Positions 8,601 to 14,326 of a stretch of DNA of 31,048 nucleotides are shown in pieces. Under the pieces are notes generated by a model that did not search any database, was not told the DNA's origin, and saw nothing but the letters and a program-made list of their open reading frames with translations. The first letter of the stretch is position 1. Every line of letters begins with the position of its first letter. Location of the stretch: assembly GCA_900753095.1 (NCBI GenBank), contig CAADXT010000026.1:1-31048 (forward strand). Direction: 5' to 3'. The position numbers and the translations under genes were made by a program. The DNA is from Eggerthellaceae bacterium. Lineage in GTDB: Bacteria > Actinomycetota > Coriobacteriia > Coriobacteriales > Eggerthellaceae.

Positions 8601-8808
8601 ATCGCTGGGATTGCCCATTATCGTCGAGGGAGTGGAAACGGAAAGCCAGGCCAAGTTTCTGCAGGATATGGGCTGCCGTTACGCGCAGGGCTTTTTGTAC
8701 TACCGCCCCATGCCGCCTTGCGATTTCGAGATGGCGCTTTCCGACCCCGAGAAGATCGACCATCACGGCATCATCAGCGAAGCGGAGGAAAAGCTCTTGC
8801 AAGGGTAG
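5689..8808 (+). CDS. GGDEF-PAS-GGDEF-GGDEF-EAL c-di-GMP signalling protein
   Basis: 1039-residue soluble protein with no membrane segment. In order: an N-terminal helical region (1-135); GGDEF domain 1 (about 140-295) with an intact RIGGDEF motif; a PAS domain (about 315-427) with HPDDREAW; a degenerate GGDEF domain 2 (about 435-590) with YGLQF at the signature site; a degenerate GGDEF domain 3 (about 603-755) with WGQDDF; and an EAL domain (about 765-1025). The EAL domain keeps EAL, SINVSR, VEITES, DDFGSGQSSL, VIKLDGG, EGVE and AQGF, so it probably hydrolyses c-di-GMP. Domain 1 could synthesise c-di-GMP. The ATG at 5689 follows GGAAGG at 7 bases; an ATG at 5674 would add five residues but has a weaker site. 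It is followed by a strong terminator and appears monocistronic. Confidence 0.92.
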   Translation: MTDEPKGSAASREALFAYLEGLATDPEHASLDSGSFSPEELPLARQALELGELIVDERHQAEKLAEGVFDSPNGKNAEKGNPLTAAFGGIRTNLAVPTAIAKAIDDDDYSLGFSPSNEYLAQLKHSVEELRERHNELERNAYTDFLTGVGNRAAFNRDSDAAWEMGTAYTLAFVDIDGLKYCNDHYGHAEGNKYIQEVANCLLLHRRNGERIYRIGGDEFVMLSPSSSEPEMSERLEASRTALRETHTIDESFSYSFSYGCAHAAPASGDSRTKLVNDADKRMYDYKLLHGSQSKKNSDDADETEDTLGIQDRIFQAMSYQADGRYLFVCNIDNDLSRWSRNAVRDFDLPAEVMHKMGEVWSAHIHPDDREAWQKDIDEVFSGKKHHHNLSYRAKDASGRYVLVNCSGVRLEGRGGEPTLFVGTIVNRNAADGTDPATGLDDVRALVAAIDRRKQRNRATDFIVVKVGGIAEINSTYGYEAGNDALSQVSDRLISLVSDSAQVFRSYGLQFILVFDCKGADVLSRRCDDVRGTLEQPIHIRGINVLLPVVAVSAHYEAISSQALPILSDLNRRIDAATRSKAENGTFSNPLRLTDQNVISTGSVDSLTGLVHSSEFLSRATKYSRMHLNEQHCMIAIDLGHMRIYNEWYGRQKGDALLAEMGTALSTLETTGVGLAGHWGQDDFSVHMPLDKNAIRILYDRIKDIVASHDDSIGFTPAFGICPLKPGADVNISDYDKAKFALEETRDNFKNRIAFFKPEKYHRREEEHLLLSEFQRALATNRVNFFLQPQYNMKTDKIVGAEALARWKRFDGTYVSPAVFVPLLERNGFIVALDRHIWEQVFIWIKKCRARNLTPPPVSINVSRIDIESINVAACLNALAEKHEVPTHFVKVEITESVCTENQHSVQALTAELKKLGFAVYMDDFGSGQSSLSMLRDINVDVIKLDGGFLADKTDSARTTEIVGSVVKMAKSLGLPIIVEGVETESQAKFLQDMGCRYAQGFLYYRPMPPCDFEMALSDPEKIDHHGIISEAEEKLLQG

Positions 8809-8877
8809 CCCAGCCCCTAACAACCGCTTTGGGCGGCAATGCCACGCGAACAGGGAAAACGAGCACTATGCCAAAGC

Positions 8878-8914
8878 AGCGAGGGGCCACATCAAGCGGC
8901 CCCTCGCTACTTTT
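8878..8914 (+). terminator. Intrinsic terminator of the c-di-GMP gene
   Basis: AGCGAGGGGCC at 8878-8888 pairs perfectly with GGCCCCTCGCT at 8898-8908, followed by ACTTTT. It lies 70 bases after the stop codon. Confidence 0.88.
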
Positions 8915-8946
8915 CTCTGCGCATTGAGCCCGCGCCTGGCAGGGCG

Positions 8947-10203
8947 CTACGCCTTCTTCGCCTTGCGCGCAGCCTTGATATCGCATGCCGTGTACAGGCC
9001 CACAATAACCACAGCCGCGGCAATGAGCATGAAGAACAGGGCAGCGTACGTTACCAGATACGTGCCGAACGCTTCAGCAAGAAAGCCCGGCAGCAGCATG
9101 AAGATGAACCCGCCTAGGGCGTAGCAAATTTGGAAGTTGCGGATGGTTTGCACTTCCCTGCCCTTGGGAGCCAGCTCGATGGACCACACCGAGATGCCCA
9201 CCGTACCCAGCGAAAGCCCCAAGCCGAACATCACGGCAGCCGCCGTGGAAAGCCAGCTAGAGCCCATATCGCTCAAGCACAAGAGCCCCGTGCCGCCGAT
9301 GAACAGTAGGAAGAACAGAACCGAGCCGTTGCGCGTTCCGATGGCGTCGAAGATAACGCCGTTGAAGAGCTTTGAGACCATAAGGCAGGCGCCGCTAACG
9401 GCGATAAGGGCCGCTGCCGCTTCAGTGGAAAAGCCCTCCGAGGTAAATAGAACGCCCAGGTAGCCGTTGCCGCCCACGCTTGCGCAGCCGACGAACACCA
9501 TCGCCACCATCAGCACCGGCAAGAAAGCATGGGGGACGTCCCGGTTCATGCGGGCACGCTTTGGCTTGCCGCCCTTGGAGGTTTTCTTCGAAACGTAAGG
9601 GGAAAGGCCCATGTCTTCGGGGAAGTTGCGCAGCAGCGCAAACACCAAAAGCCCCAACGTCAAGGCAAGGGCTGCTTCCAAGGCGAACGCGGCAGAAAGG
9701 GAGGTGGCGTTCACCACCGCAACGACGATAGGAGGAAGCACCACCGCTGCGACGCCCGACCCCACTGCGGCGATACCCGCCACCGTGGCAACGTTCGTCT
9801 CAAACCAGCGGCCGATGAGCATGGTGGAGCAGATCATGCCGCCTAAGCCGTACCCCAAGCCTGTGAACACCGAGCCCACGCACAGGCCAACATAGCTTTC
9901 GGTGTTCGCCGCATACAAGGCAAAGCCGATGGTAACGCACACCGAGGCAACAAACGCGCCCACACGGCAGTTCAGCCAACTGTAGTAGCGCGCCACGAAG
10001 AACATCGCAACCAAGGAAACGAACGTGCGCACCGAAAGGATCACCGAGCCGCCCGCATGCCCCACGCCGGGGATGGCGACAAGATAAGGCTGGTATACCG
10101 AAAACGACGTTGAGGGCAAACCGATGTTGGTGAAGAGAATCAGAAAGCAGCAGACGCAGATCACTTTCTCATAATGGCGTTTCACACTACCCAGCACCGA
10201 CAC
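8947..10203 (-). CDS. Major facilitator superfamily transporter
   Basis: About 418 residues with 12 predicted membrane helices in two halves and a basic central loop (SKKTSKGGKPKRARMNRD) between helices 6 and 7, as usual for MFS carriers. The motif GRWFET followed by ATVAGIAAVGSGVAAVVLPP in helix 4-5 resembles the oxalate/formate-antiporter or monocarboxylate side of the superfamily, so an organic-anion substrate is a guess. I prefer the GTG at 10203 because AAAGGGG stands five bases upstream; an in-frame ATG at 10251 adds 16 residues but has no ribosome binding site. The C-terminus ends in basic residues (ARKAKKA). Next to a terminator-rich gap; no operon partner. Confidence 0.82.
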   Translation of the reverse strand: MSVLGSVKRHYEKVICVCCFLILFTNIGLPSTSFSVYQPYLVAIPGVGHAGGSVILSVRTFVSLVAMFFVARYYSWLNCRVGAFVASVCVTIGFALYAANTESYVGLCVGSVFTGLGYGLGGMICSTMLIGRWFETNVATVAGIAAVGSGVAAVVLPPIVVAVVNATSLSAAFALEAALALTLGLLVFALLRNFPEDMGLSPYVSKKTSKGGKPKRARMNRDVPHAFLPVLMVAMVFVGCASVGGNGYLGVLFTSEGFSTEAAAALIAVSGACLMVSKLFNGVIFDAIGTRNGSVLFFLLFIGGTGLLCLSDMGSSWLSTAAAVMFGLGLSLGTVGISVWSIELAPKGREVQTIRNFQICYALGGFIFMLLPGFLAEAFGTYLVTYAALFFMLIAAAVVIVGLYTACDIKAARKAKKA

Positions 10204-10270
10204 AAAGGCCCCTTTCGAAATGCTTGCTAGACGTTTTGATGGTACCAGCATATTGTTGTGGGTTCGTGAA

Positions 10271-10310
10271 TTGACAGCTGGCGCTATTCCCGTATCCGGG
10301 CGTGTGCCAG
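10271..10310. promoter_or_regulatory. Promoter-like and structured segment upstream of the MFS gene
   Basis: TTGACA at 10271-10276 is a perfect -35 hexamer on the plus strand, but the best -10 after it (TATCCG at 10293) is weak. Nested pairings CTGGC 10278-10282 with GCCAG 10306-10310, and CCCG 10289-10292 with CGGG 10297-10300, form a hairpin. No plus-strand gene follows before the hairpin at 10351. Confidence 0.3.
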
Positions 10311-10350
10311 CAAGTCAGCGAGCGGAGCTCTAGCGAGTGCAGGGAAGCGA

Positions 10351-10388
10351 AAAGCCCGCAGGGCTGTTTTGGCCGCCCTGTGGGCTTT
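10351..10388 (-). terminator. Hairpin terminator in the gap after the cyclotransferase gene
   Basis: AAAGCCCGCAGGG at 10351-10363 pairs with CCCTGTGGGCTTT at 10376-10388 with a single G-T or mismatched position. Read on the minus strand the stem is followed by TTTTCG, so it can end leftward transcripts before the MFS promoter region. Confidence 0.65.
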
Positions 10389-10442
10389 GAGGTTTTCCTG
10401 CGCCGCTAGAATCCCGCGTAGCATCATTGCGCCTCATGAGTC

Positions 10443-10468
10443 TTGCGCTGTTCGGCAGAACAGCGCAA
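10443..10468 (-). terminator. Perfect 11-bp hairpin after the cyclotransferase gene
   Basis: TTGCGCTGTTC at 10443-10453 pairs perfectly with GAACAGCGCAA at 10458-10468 around a four-base loop, five bases past the stop codon of the leftward gene. No strong T run follows, so it may protect the mRNA 3' end or act with the second hairpin at 10351. Confidence 0.55.
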
Positions 10469-10472
10469 CCAG

Positions 10473-10994
10473 TTAGGCAACGTTAGCGTTGGGAATGATT
10501 TGGATGTTCTGCAGCTGCGCCATCGTGTGGGCGTCAACGCCGATGCCGGCGGCGCCGTTGCGCACCTTGGTTACATAATCTTCGCGGAACGACCAGTCGT
10601 AGAACGGGCCGCGCAACGAAAGATAGATGAGCGCTTCAAGCGTGTACGCATCTTGAGCGGCAGGCTCGAACTCGCCGAAGCCGAAAGCGCCCGAGATGAT
10701 GGTGTTCTCGGTGTGGTTGCCCGCGTACTGCACTTCCACATAGCTCTTCTCGTAGCAATGGGAGGAAACGCCCTCGAAGCCGTCCATCTTGTTTTCGTTG
10801 GCATTGCTCAGGTCCCACAGCGCACCCTGCACGTGCTTGCCCGGCGCAGGGATTACCGTTGCGAAGCCCGCTGCGTCCATCTTCAACTCGTAGTTGGGCA
10901 GCGTGGCCACGCCCAGGTATTCGGCCCCAGGGCAGCGGAACTTCATCTGATCGAAGTCCATGTTTGATCCGTATGCGAAGTAAAGCTTGTGCAT
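10473..10994 (-). CDS. Gamma-glutamylcyclotransferase (AIG2)-like protein
   Basis: 173 residues. The N-terminal YFAYGSNM motif (residues 5-12) is the substrate-binding loop of the GGCT/AIG2 fold, and Glu74 in DGFEGVSSHCYEK sits where the catalytic glutamate of the family is expected. Family members turn gamma-glutamyl-amino acids or gamma-glutamylamines into 5-oxoproline. The first half matches the fold well; the C-terminal 70 residues (WSFREDYVTKVRNGA) form an extra helix-rich part. The ATG at 10994 has no Shine-Dalgarno sequence, but CATAAT ends only seven bases upstream, so the mRNA may be leaderless. It is flanked by terminators and appears monocistronic. Exact substrate unknown. Confidence 0.8.
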   Translation of the reverse strand: MHKLYFAYGSNMDFDQMKFRCPGAEYLGVATLPNYELKMDAAGFATVIPAPGKHVQGALWDLSNANENKMDGFEGVSSHCYEKSYVEVQYAGNHTENTIISGAFGFGEFEPAAQDAYTLEALIYLSLRGPFYDWSFREDYVTKVRNGAAGIGVDAHTMAQLQNIQIIPNANVA

Positions 10995-11001
10995 GACTGC
11001 A

Positions 11002-11007
11002 ATTATG
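11002..11007 (-). promoter_or_regulatory. -10 element suggesting a leaderless transcript
   Basis: On the minus strand this reads CATAAT (5/6 to consensus), with seven bases between it and the ATG at 10994, placing the expected transcription start at or next to the start codon. No Shine-Dalgarno sequence occurs in that space. The -35 region is weak. Confidence 0.4.
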
Positions 11008-11125
11008 AACGCCGACCCACGCCTGCGGTACCCCTGCTTTGCCCATAGCCGGCATTAGGCTCAGCCAATAGCAGAAGCGCAACGATGCGCATTTTGGGGA
11101 AAGCCAATGCAGCAAACCCTTAGAA

Positions 11126-11165
11126 AAGGGCCATGGCGCTGGCTTTTCGCCGCGCCATGGCCCTT
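11126..11165 (-). terminator. Terminator of the D-2-hydroxyacid dehydrogenase gene
   Basis: A perfect 14-bp stem (11126-11139 with 11152-11165, arms rich in GGGCCATGGCGC) has further GGC/GCC pairing inside its loop. On the minus strand the arm is followed by TTCT. It lies 83 bases past the dehydrogenase stop. Confidence 0.7.
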
Positions 11166-11247
11166 GAGGCTTCGTATACCACCAGGCTTCCCGAAGCGCC
11201 ATATCGTTTCGTGAACCTTCGACTGCCCAAAAGAGCAGATGGCCCGT

Positions 11248-12195
11248 TTAAGAGACGAGATTCTTGGTGTCTCCCGCCAAATACGACGCAACATTGCCGG
11301 CTACGATGACGGCGCGCTTTTCCATGGCCTGATGCGAGGCAAAGGCAACATGCGGCGTCACCACCGTGTTCTTGCTGTTCAGCAACGGATGATCGCCCGG
11401 GAAGGGAGGCTCCATCTCCAGAACGTCGATGCCGGCGCCCGCAATACGGCCCTCGTTCAGCGCAGCAGCCAGCGCCTCGGAGTCCACCACAGGGCCGCGG
11501 GCGCAATTGATAAGCACGGCGGTGGGCTTCATAAGCGCAATCTTCTCGGCGCTGATAAGGCCCGTGGTCTCGGCAGTCTGCGGGATGTGCAGGCTTACCA
11601 CATCGGAGGTGCGCAGTAGCTCATCCAGCTCAACGAACTCAACGCCAGGAATTTCCTTCTTGGTGCGCGAATAGCACACCACTTCGCAGCCGAATGCTTG
11701 GGCGATGTGCATAACGCGGCTGCCGATGGCGCCCGCACCGATAACGCCGAAGCGTTTGCCCTCAAGCTCGGGGCCTACCAGGCCATCTTTTGTGCCGCCT
11801 TGGCGCACAATGGAATTCAGGGTAGAGATATTGCGCAGAACATCGATTACCAGGCCAAACGTCAAGTCGGCCACCGCAACCGTCGAATAACCGGCGCAGT
11901 TGGAAACCTGAATGCCATGCTCGCGGCAATAGGCCATGTCAACGTGATCGTATCCCGTGAAGGCCACGCACACATACTTCAGGTTGGGGTTCTTCTCCAT
12001 CACAGAAGCAGGGTACTTGATATTCGAAACCACCACGATGTCGGCATCGGCGCTACGTTCGGCAAGCGTTTCCTCGTCTTCTTTGCGGTCGGGGTACGTT
12101 ACCACCTCGACATCATGGCCCTGCGTGGCCTTGGAAAGCAGGGCGCGCAGGCTTTCATCGGATATTCCCAGGGGCTCCAGGACAGCGATCTTCAT
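11248..12195 (-). CDS. D-isomer-specific 2-hydroxyacid dehydrogenase
   Basis: 315-residue NAD(P)-dependent oxidoreductase that interconverts a 2-oxoacid and a D-2-hydroxyacid in the cytoplasm. The Rossmann motif is GAGAIG (residues 153-158). The catalytic triad is Arg233 in NCARG, Glu262 in DVLEMEPP and His282 in TPHVAF, all in the normal order and spacing. The second-strand end reads CYSRTKK rather than having a clear acidic residue, so NADP+ use is possible. The ATG at 12195 is preceded by GGAAGGAG; a longer in-frame start at 12303 adds 36 residues without family similarity. Substrate (lactate, glycerate, 2-hydroxyisocaproate or other) cannot be told. It is transcribed leftward and ends at a strong hairpin. 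Confidence 0.9.
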   Translation of the reverse strand: MKIAVLEPLGISDESLRALLSKATQGHDVEVVTYPDRKEDEETLAERSADADIVVVSNIKYPASVMEKNPNLKYVCVAFTGYDHVDMAYCREHGIQVSNCAGYSTVAVADLTFGLVIDVLRNISTLNSIVRQGGTKDGLVGPELEGKRFGVIGAGAIGSRVMHIAQAFGCEVVCYSRTKKEIPGVEFVELDELLRTSDVVSLHIPQTAETTGLISAEKIALMKPTAVLINCARGPVVDSEALAAALNEGRIAGAGIDVLEMEPPFPGDHPLLNSKNTVVTPHVAFASHQAMEKRAVIVAGNVASYLAGDTKNLVS

Positions 12196-12724
12196 AGGTC
12201 TCCTTCCGGATTCAAACGCGTTATGCGGACAAGCCCTGCCTGTACCCATGCAGCGCAGGCAGGGCAAAACCCGTCGAAGAAGGGTTAGGCAGGTTTCGTG
12301 CAACGTCCGCTAAGGCAATGGTACGAGCTTCCGCATCGCACGCCCGCGCAACGCGCGCACCATCGGCAAGCGAGCAAATGCCCCCAGCAGCGGAAACCCG
12401 CCTGCCGTTCACGCGCGCTTTCGCAACGCTCGCATGCAGACGCGGCAGACTGCATAGGCCCCAACCTCATGATCCACCAAAAGCGCGAATGCTTCAGAAA
12501 ACACTATTTCGCCCTTCAACGCAAGAAAATTGCGATTGCGGATTTCCTCTCCCCCAACCAGAGGTGCAAATCCAAGGCAGATAAAGAGTTTTAGCCAAAA
12601 GCAAGCCACAGCAGACAGCCCGTCGTCCGCAATCGCATTTTTCTCGTAAAACCATTCTCGAAATCGTTTCGGGACGCCAGCCCTGAAAACAAAACGTATC
12701 ATTAAGGCAAAGAAAGGCGTTCCC
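12196..12724. other. 529-base non-coding divergent gap with a leader hairpin
   Basis: No credible gene was found. Next to the dehydrogenase start, GCCCTGCCTG at 12233-12242 pairs with CAGGCAGGGC at 12256-12265, forming a 10-bp hairpin in the expected leader or promoter of the leftward gene. The right half is AT-richer; TATCAT at 12697-12702 could be a -10 for the MBL gene, but its -35 is poor. Open frames across the gap are rich in Arg, Pro and His and have no ribosome binding site. Confidence 0.45.
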
Positions 12725-13831
12725 ATGTCACAGCACCCAGCACAGCAAAAGCCCATAATCGAGCCCACGGCGAAAGCCGACACCTTCAGCAGCGCCACCG
12801 CCGACAAAAGCGGCCTGGACGACCTGCTGAAAGACGTCACCTACCAGATGGTTTCGATGGATGAGCCCCTACCGGGCCTCCTGCATGCGGTGTTCGATGT
12901 GAAGAACTTCTACTTCGCCGACCGTATCGACCGCTACCTGCTGTTCGAACGCGGCAAGCAGGCGCTGTTCATCGACTTGGGGCACCCGAAGCTTACCGGC
13001 AGCGCACACCTCGATGAAATGCTGAAACGTGCCGAGGTGCCCTGGGGCAAGGCCGACGTTGCCATAACCCATTTCCACGCCGACCACGTGGGCAACTTGC
13101 CTTATTTCCTGGAGCAGGGTGGGCGGCGCGTATACCACGGCGCCTTGCCGCAGGTGAATGATGAATTCTGCCGTGATTTCGCCCGTGCCATCGGCTGGCA
13201 AGAGGCTCTTGGCACTTGCTGGGAGGAATTCCGCGACACGCTGCTCTATATCATGCAGGTGCGTCAGCCCACCACCTCCAGCGCGCAAGCGCTTTCCGAT
13301 GGCGACACGATTTCGATTGGGGATTGGAACCTTACCGCCATCGAAACGCCGGGGCACGCACCCGAGCACCTGTGCTTTGGCGACCGATGGAAGAAGACCC
13401 TGTTCAGCGGCGACCATATCGTAGACGCCGCGCCATCGCTCATGCAGTTCGGGCGGGACGACCATCTGCTGCAGCGCTTCATGGGAAGCTTCCCACGCCT
13501 GAAGGAAATGGGGTTTGAGACCGTGTACATGTCCCATCACGAACCGCTGCATGGCGCAAGCCGTATCAGCGCTTTCTACGACTACATGATGGCGAAGTTC
13601 GAAAAGCCCCTGGCCAAACGCACGGAAATCGTGCGCAGCCTTGGCAGCGCTACCGTATACGACGTTACCGCCGCCGCACAGCGCTCTCATGGCTCGTTCG
13701 ACGAGCTGGAGTTCGGCATGCGCGTGCGTCGCTTCGCCATGACGTTTTCGTACTTAGAGTATCTGGCCGACAAAGGCATCCTGAAACGAGAAGAGGACGC
13801 ACAAGGCGTCCTCCATTACTCGGTTGCTTAG
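12725..13831 (+). CDS. MBL-fold metallo-hydrolase
   Basis: 368-residue metallo-beta-lactamase-fold protein. Metal ligands are complete: H116-F-H118-A-D120-H121, His211 in ETPGHAPEH, Asp230 in FSGDHIVD and His271 or His272 in YMSHHEP. Residues 290-368 form a C-terminal helical, wing-like extension (RRFAMTFSYLEYLADKGIL). The first 40 residues are low-complexity and probably disordered. The architecture matches the MBL protein at 1877-2929, though the two are divergent in sequence; they are likely separate members of the LACTB2/RNase Z-like group. Start ATG 12725 follows AAAGG. Substrate unknown. Transcribed away from the 2-hydroxyacid dehydrogenase; no terminator was seen after it. Confidence 0.8.
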   Translation: MSQHPAQQKPIIEPTAKADTFSSATADKSGLDDLLKDVTYQMVSMDEPLPGLLHAVFDVKNFYFADRIDRYLLFERGKQALFIDLGHPKLTGSAHLDEMLKRAEVPWGKADVAITHFHADHVGNLPYFLEQGGRRVYHGALPQVNDEFCRDFARAIGWQEALGTCWEEFRDTLLYIMQVRQPTTSSAQALSDGDTISIGDWNLTAIETPGHAPEHLCFGDRWKKTLFSGDHIVDAAPSLMQFGRDDHLLQRFMGSFPRLKEMGFETVYMSHHEPLHGASRISAFYDYMMAKFEKPLAKRTEIVRSLGSATVYDVTAAAQRSHGSFDELEFGMRVRRFAMTFSYLEYLADKGILKREEDAQGVLHYSVA

Positions 13832-13924
13832 CACGACGTTCGAGAGAGCAGCCCCTTCGACCCTGTCACGTTTGGATGCATTTTCCTAGGAATAGATCAA
13901 CATCTGCACATGTGAAAAAGCGTG

Positions 13925-14035
13925 GTTAACCTGGGCAAACGCGTGAATATTCTGTTAACACCCACAAGTTAAACTTGACTAACAGCAATTGGAAAAACTA
14001 TATACTGTAAGCATGTTAAATCGTTGTTAGGAGGA
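13925..14035 (+). promoter_or_regulatory. Promoter of the PacL-like/ATPase operon with GTTAAC repeats
   Basis: TTGACT at 13975-13980 and TATATA at 13999-14004 (or TATACT at 14001) are spaced 18 bases (or 20). AGGAGG at 14029-14034 is the ribosome binding site. Upstream, GTTAAC occurs at 13925-13930 and 13954-13959, with GTTAAA at 13968-13973 next to the -35; these could be operator half-sites for a metal-responsive regulator, which is inference. Confidence 0.68.
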
Positions 14036-14039
14036 CACA

Positions 14040-14321
14040 ATGAATCATGGAATTCTCGTAGGCGCAGGCTTCCTTCTGGGCACCCTAGGCATCAAGGCCC
14101 TGAAGAGCGAACCCGCTCACAAGGCCGCCGTTGCAACCACCGCTCAGGTCCTGAAGCTCAAGGAAGGCGCTGAAACCATCGTTGACGAGGCAAAGGCCGA
14201 AATCGACGACATCCTGGCAGAAGCCGGCTATGAAAAGGCCGAGGAAGAAGCCGAGGCGGAAGAAACCGAAGAAGAGGCAGCCAAGGAACTCGAAGAAGCT
14301 CAGGAAGCAGAAGGCAAGTAA
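14040..14321 (+). CDS. PacL/DUF1490-like small membrane protein partner of the ATPase
   Basis: 93 residues: a glycine-rich hydrophobic N-terminus (about 4-20), a KALKSEPAHKAAVATTAQ segment, a helical stretch (KEGAETIVDEAKAEIDDILAEAG), then a tail with about half Glu. The order short membrane helix, then Lys/Pro-HKAAVATTA, then amphipathic helix resembles mycobacterial PacL (DUF1490) proteins and annotated DUF6110 proteins, both encoded directly upstream of P-type ATPases. PacL1 of M. tuberculosis stabilises and clusters the CtpC ATPase. The C-terminal His/Asp metal motif of PacL1 is absent here; the acidic tail could substitute. AGGAGG precedes the ATG, and only five bases separate its stop from the ATPase start. 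Role as ATPase chaperone is inference. Confidence 0.75.
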   Translation: MNHGILVGAGFLLGTLGIKALKSEPAHKAAVATTAQVLKLKEGAETIVDEAKAEIDDILAEAGYEKAEEEAEAEETEEEAAKELEEAQEAEGK

Positions 14322-14326
14322 CAACC

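Noticed and set aside
12298..12594. 98-residue open frame in the dehydrogenase-MBL gap
   Set aside because: Arg/Gln/His-rich translation without ribosome binding site, membrane segment or motif.
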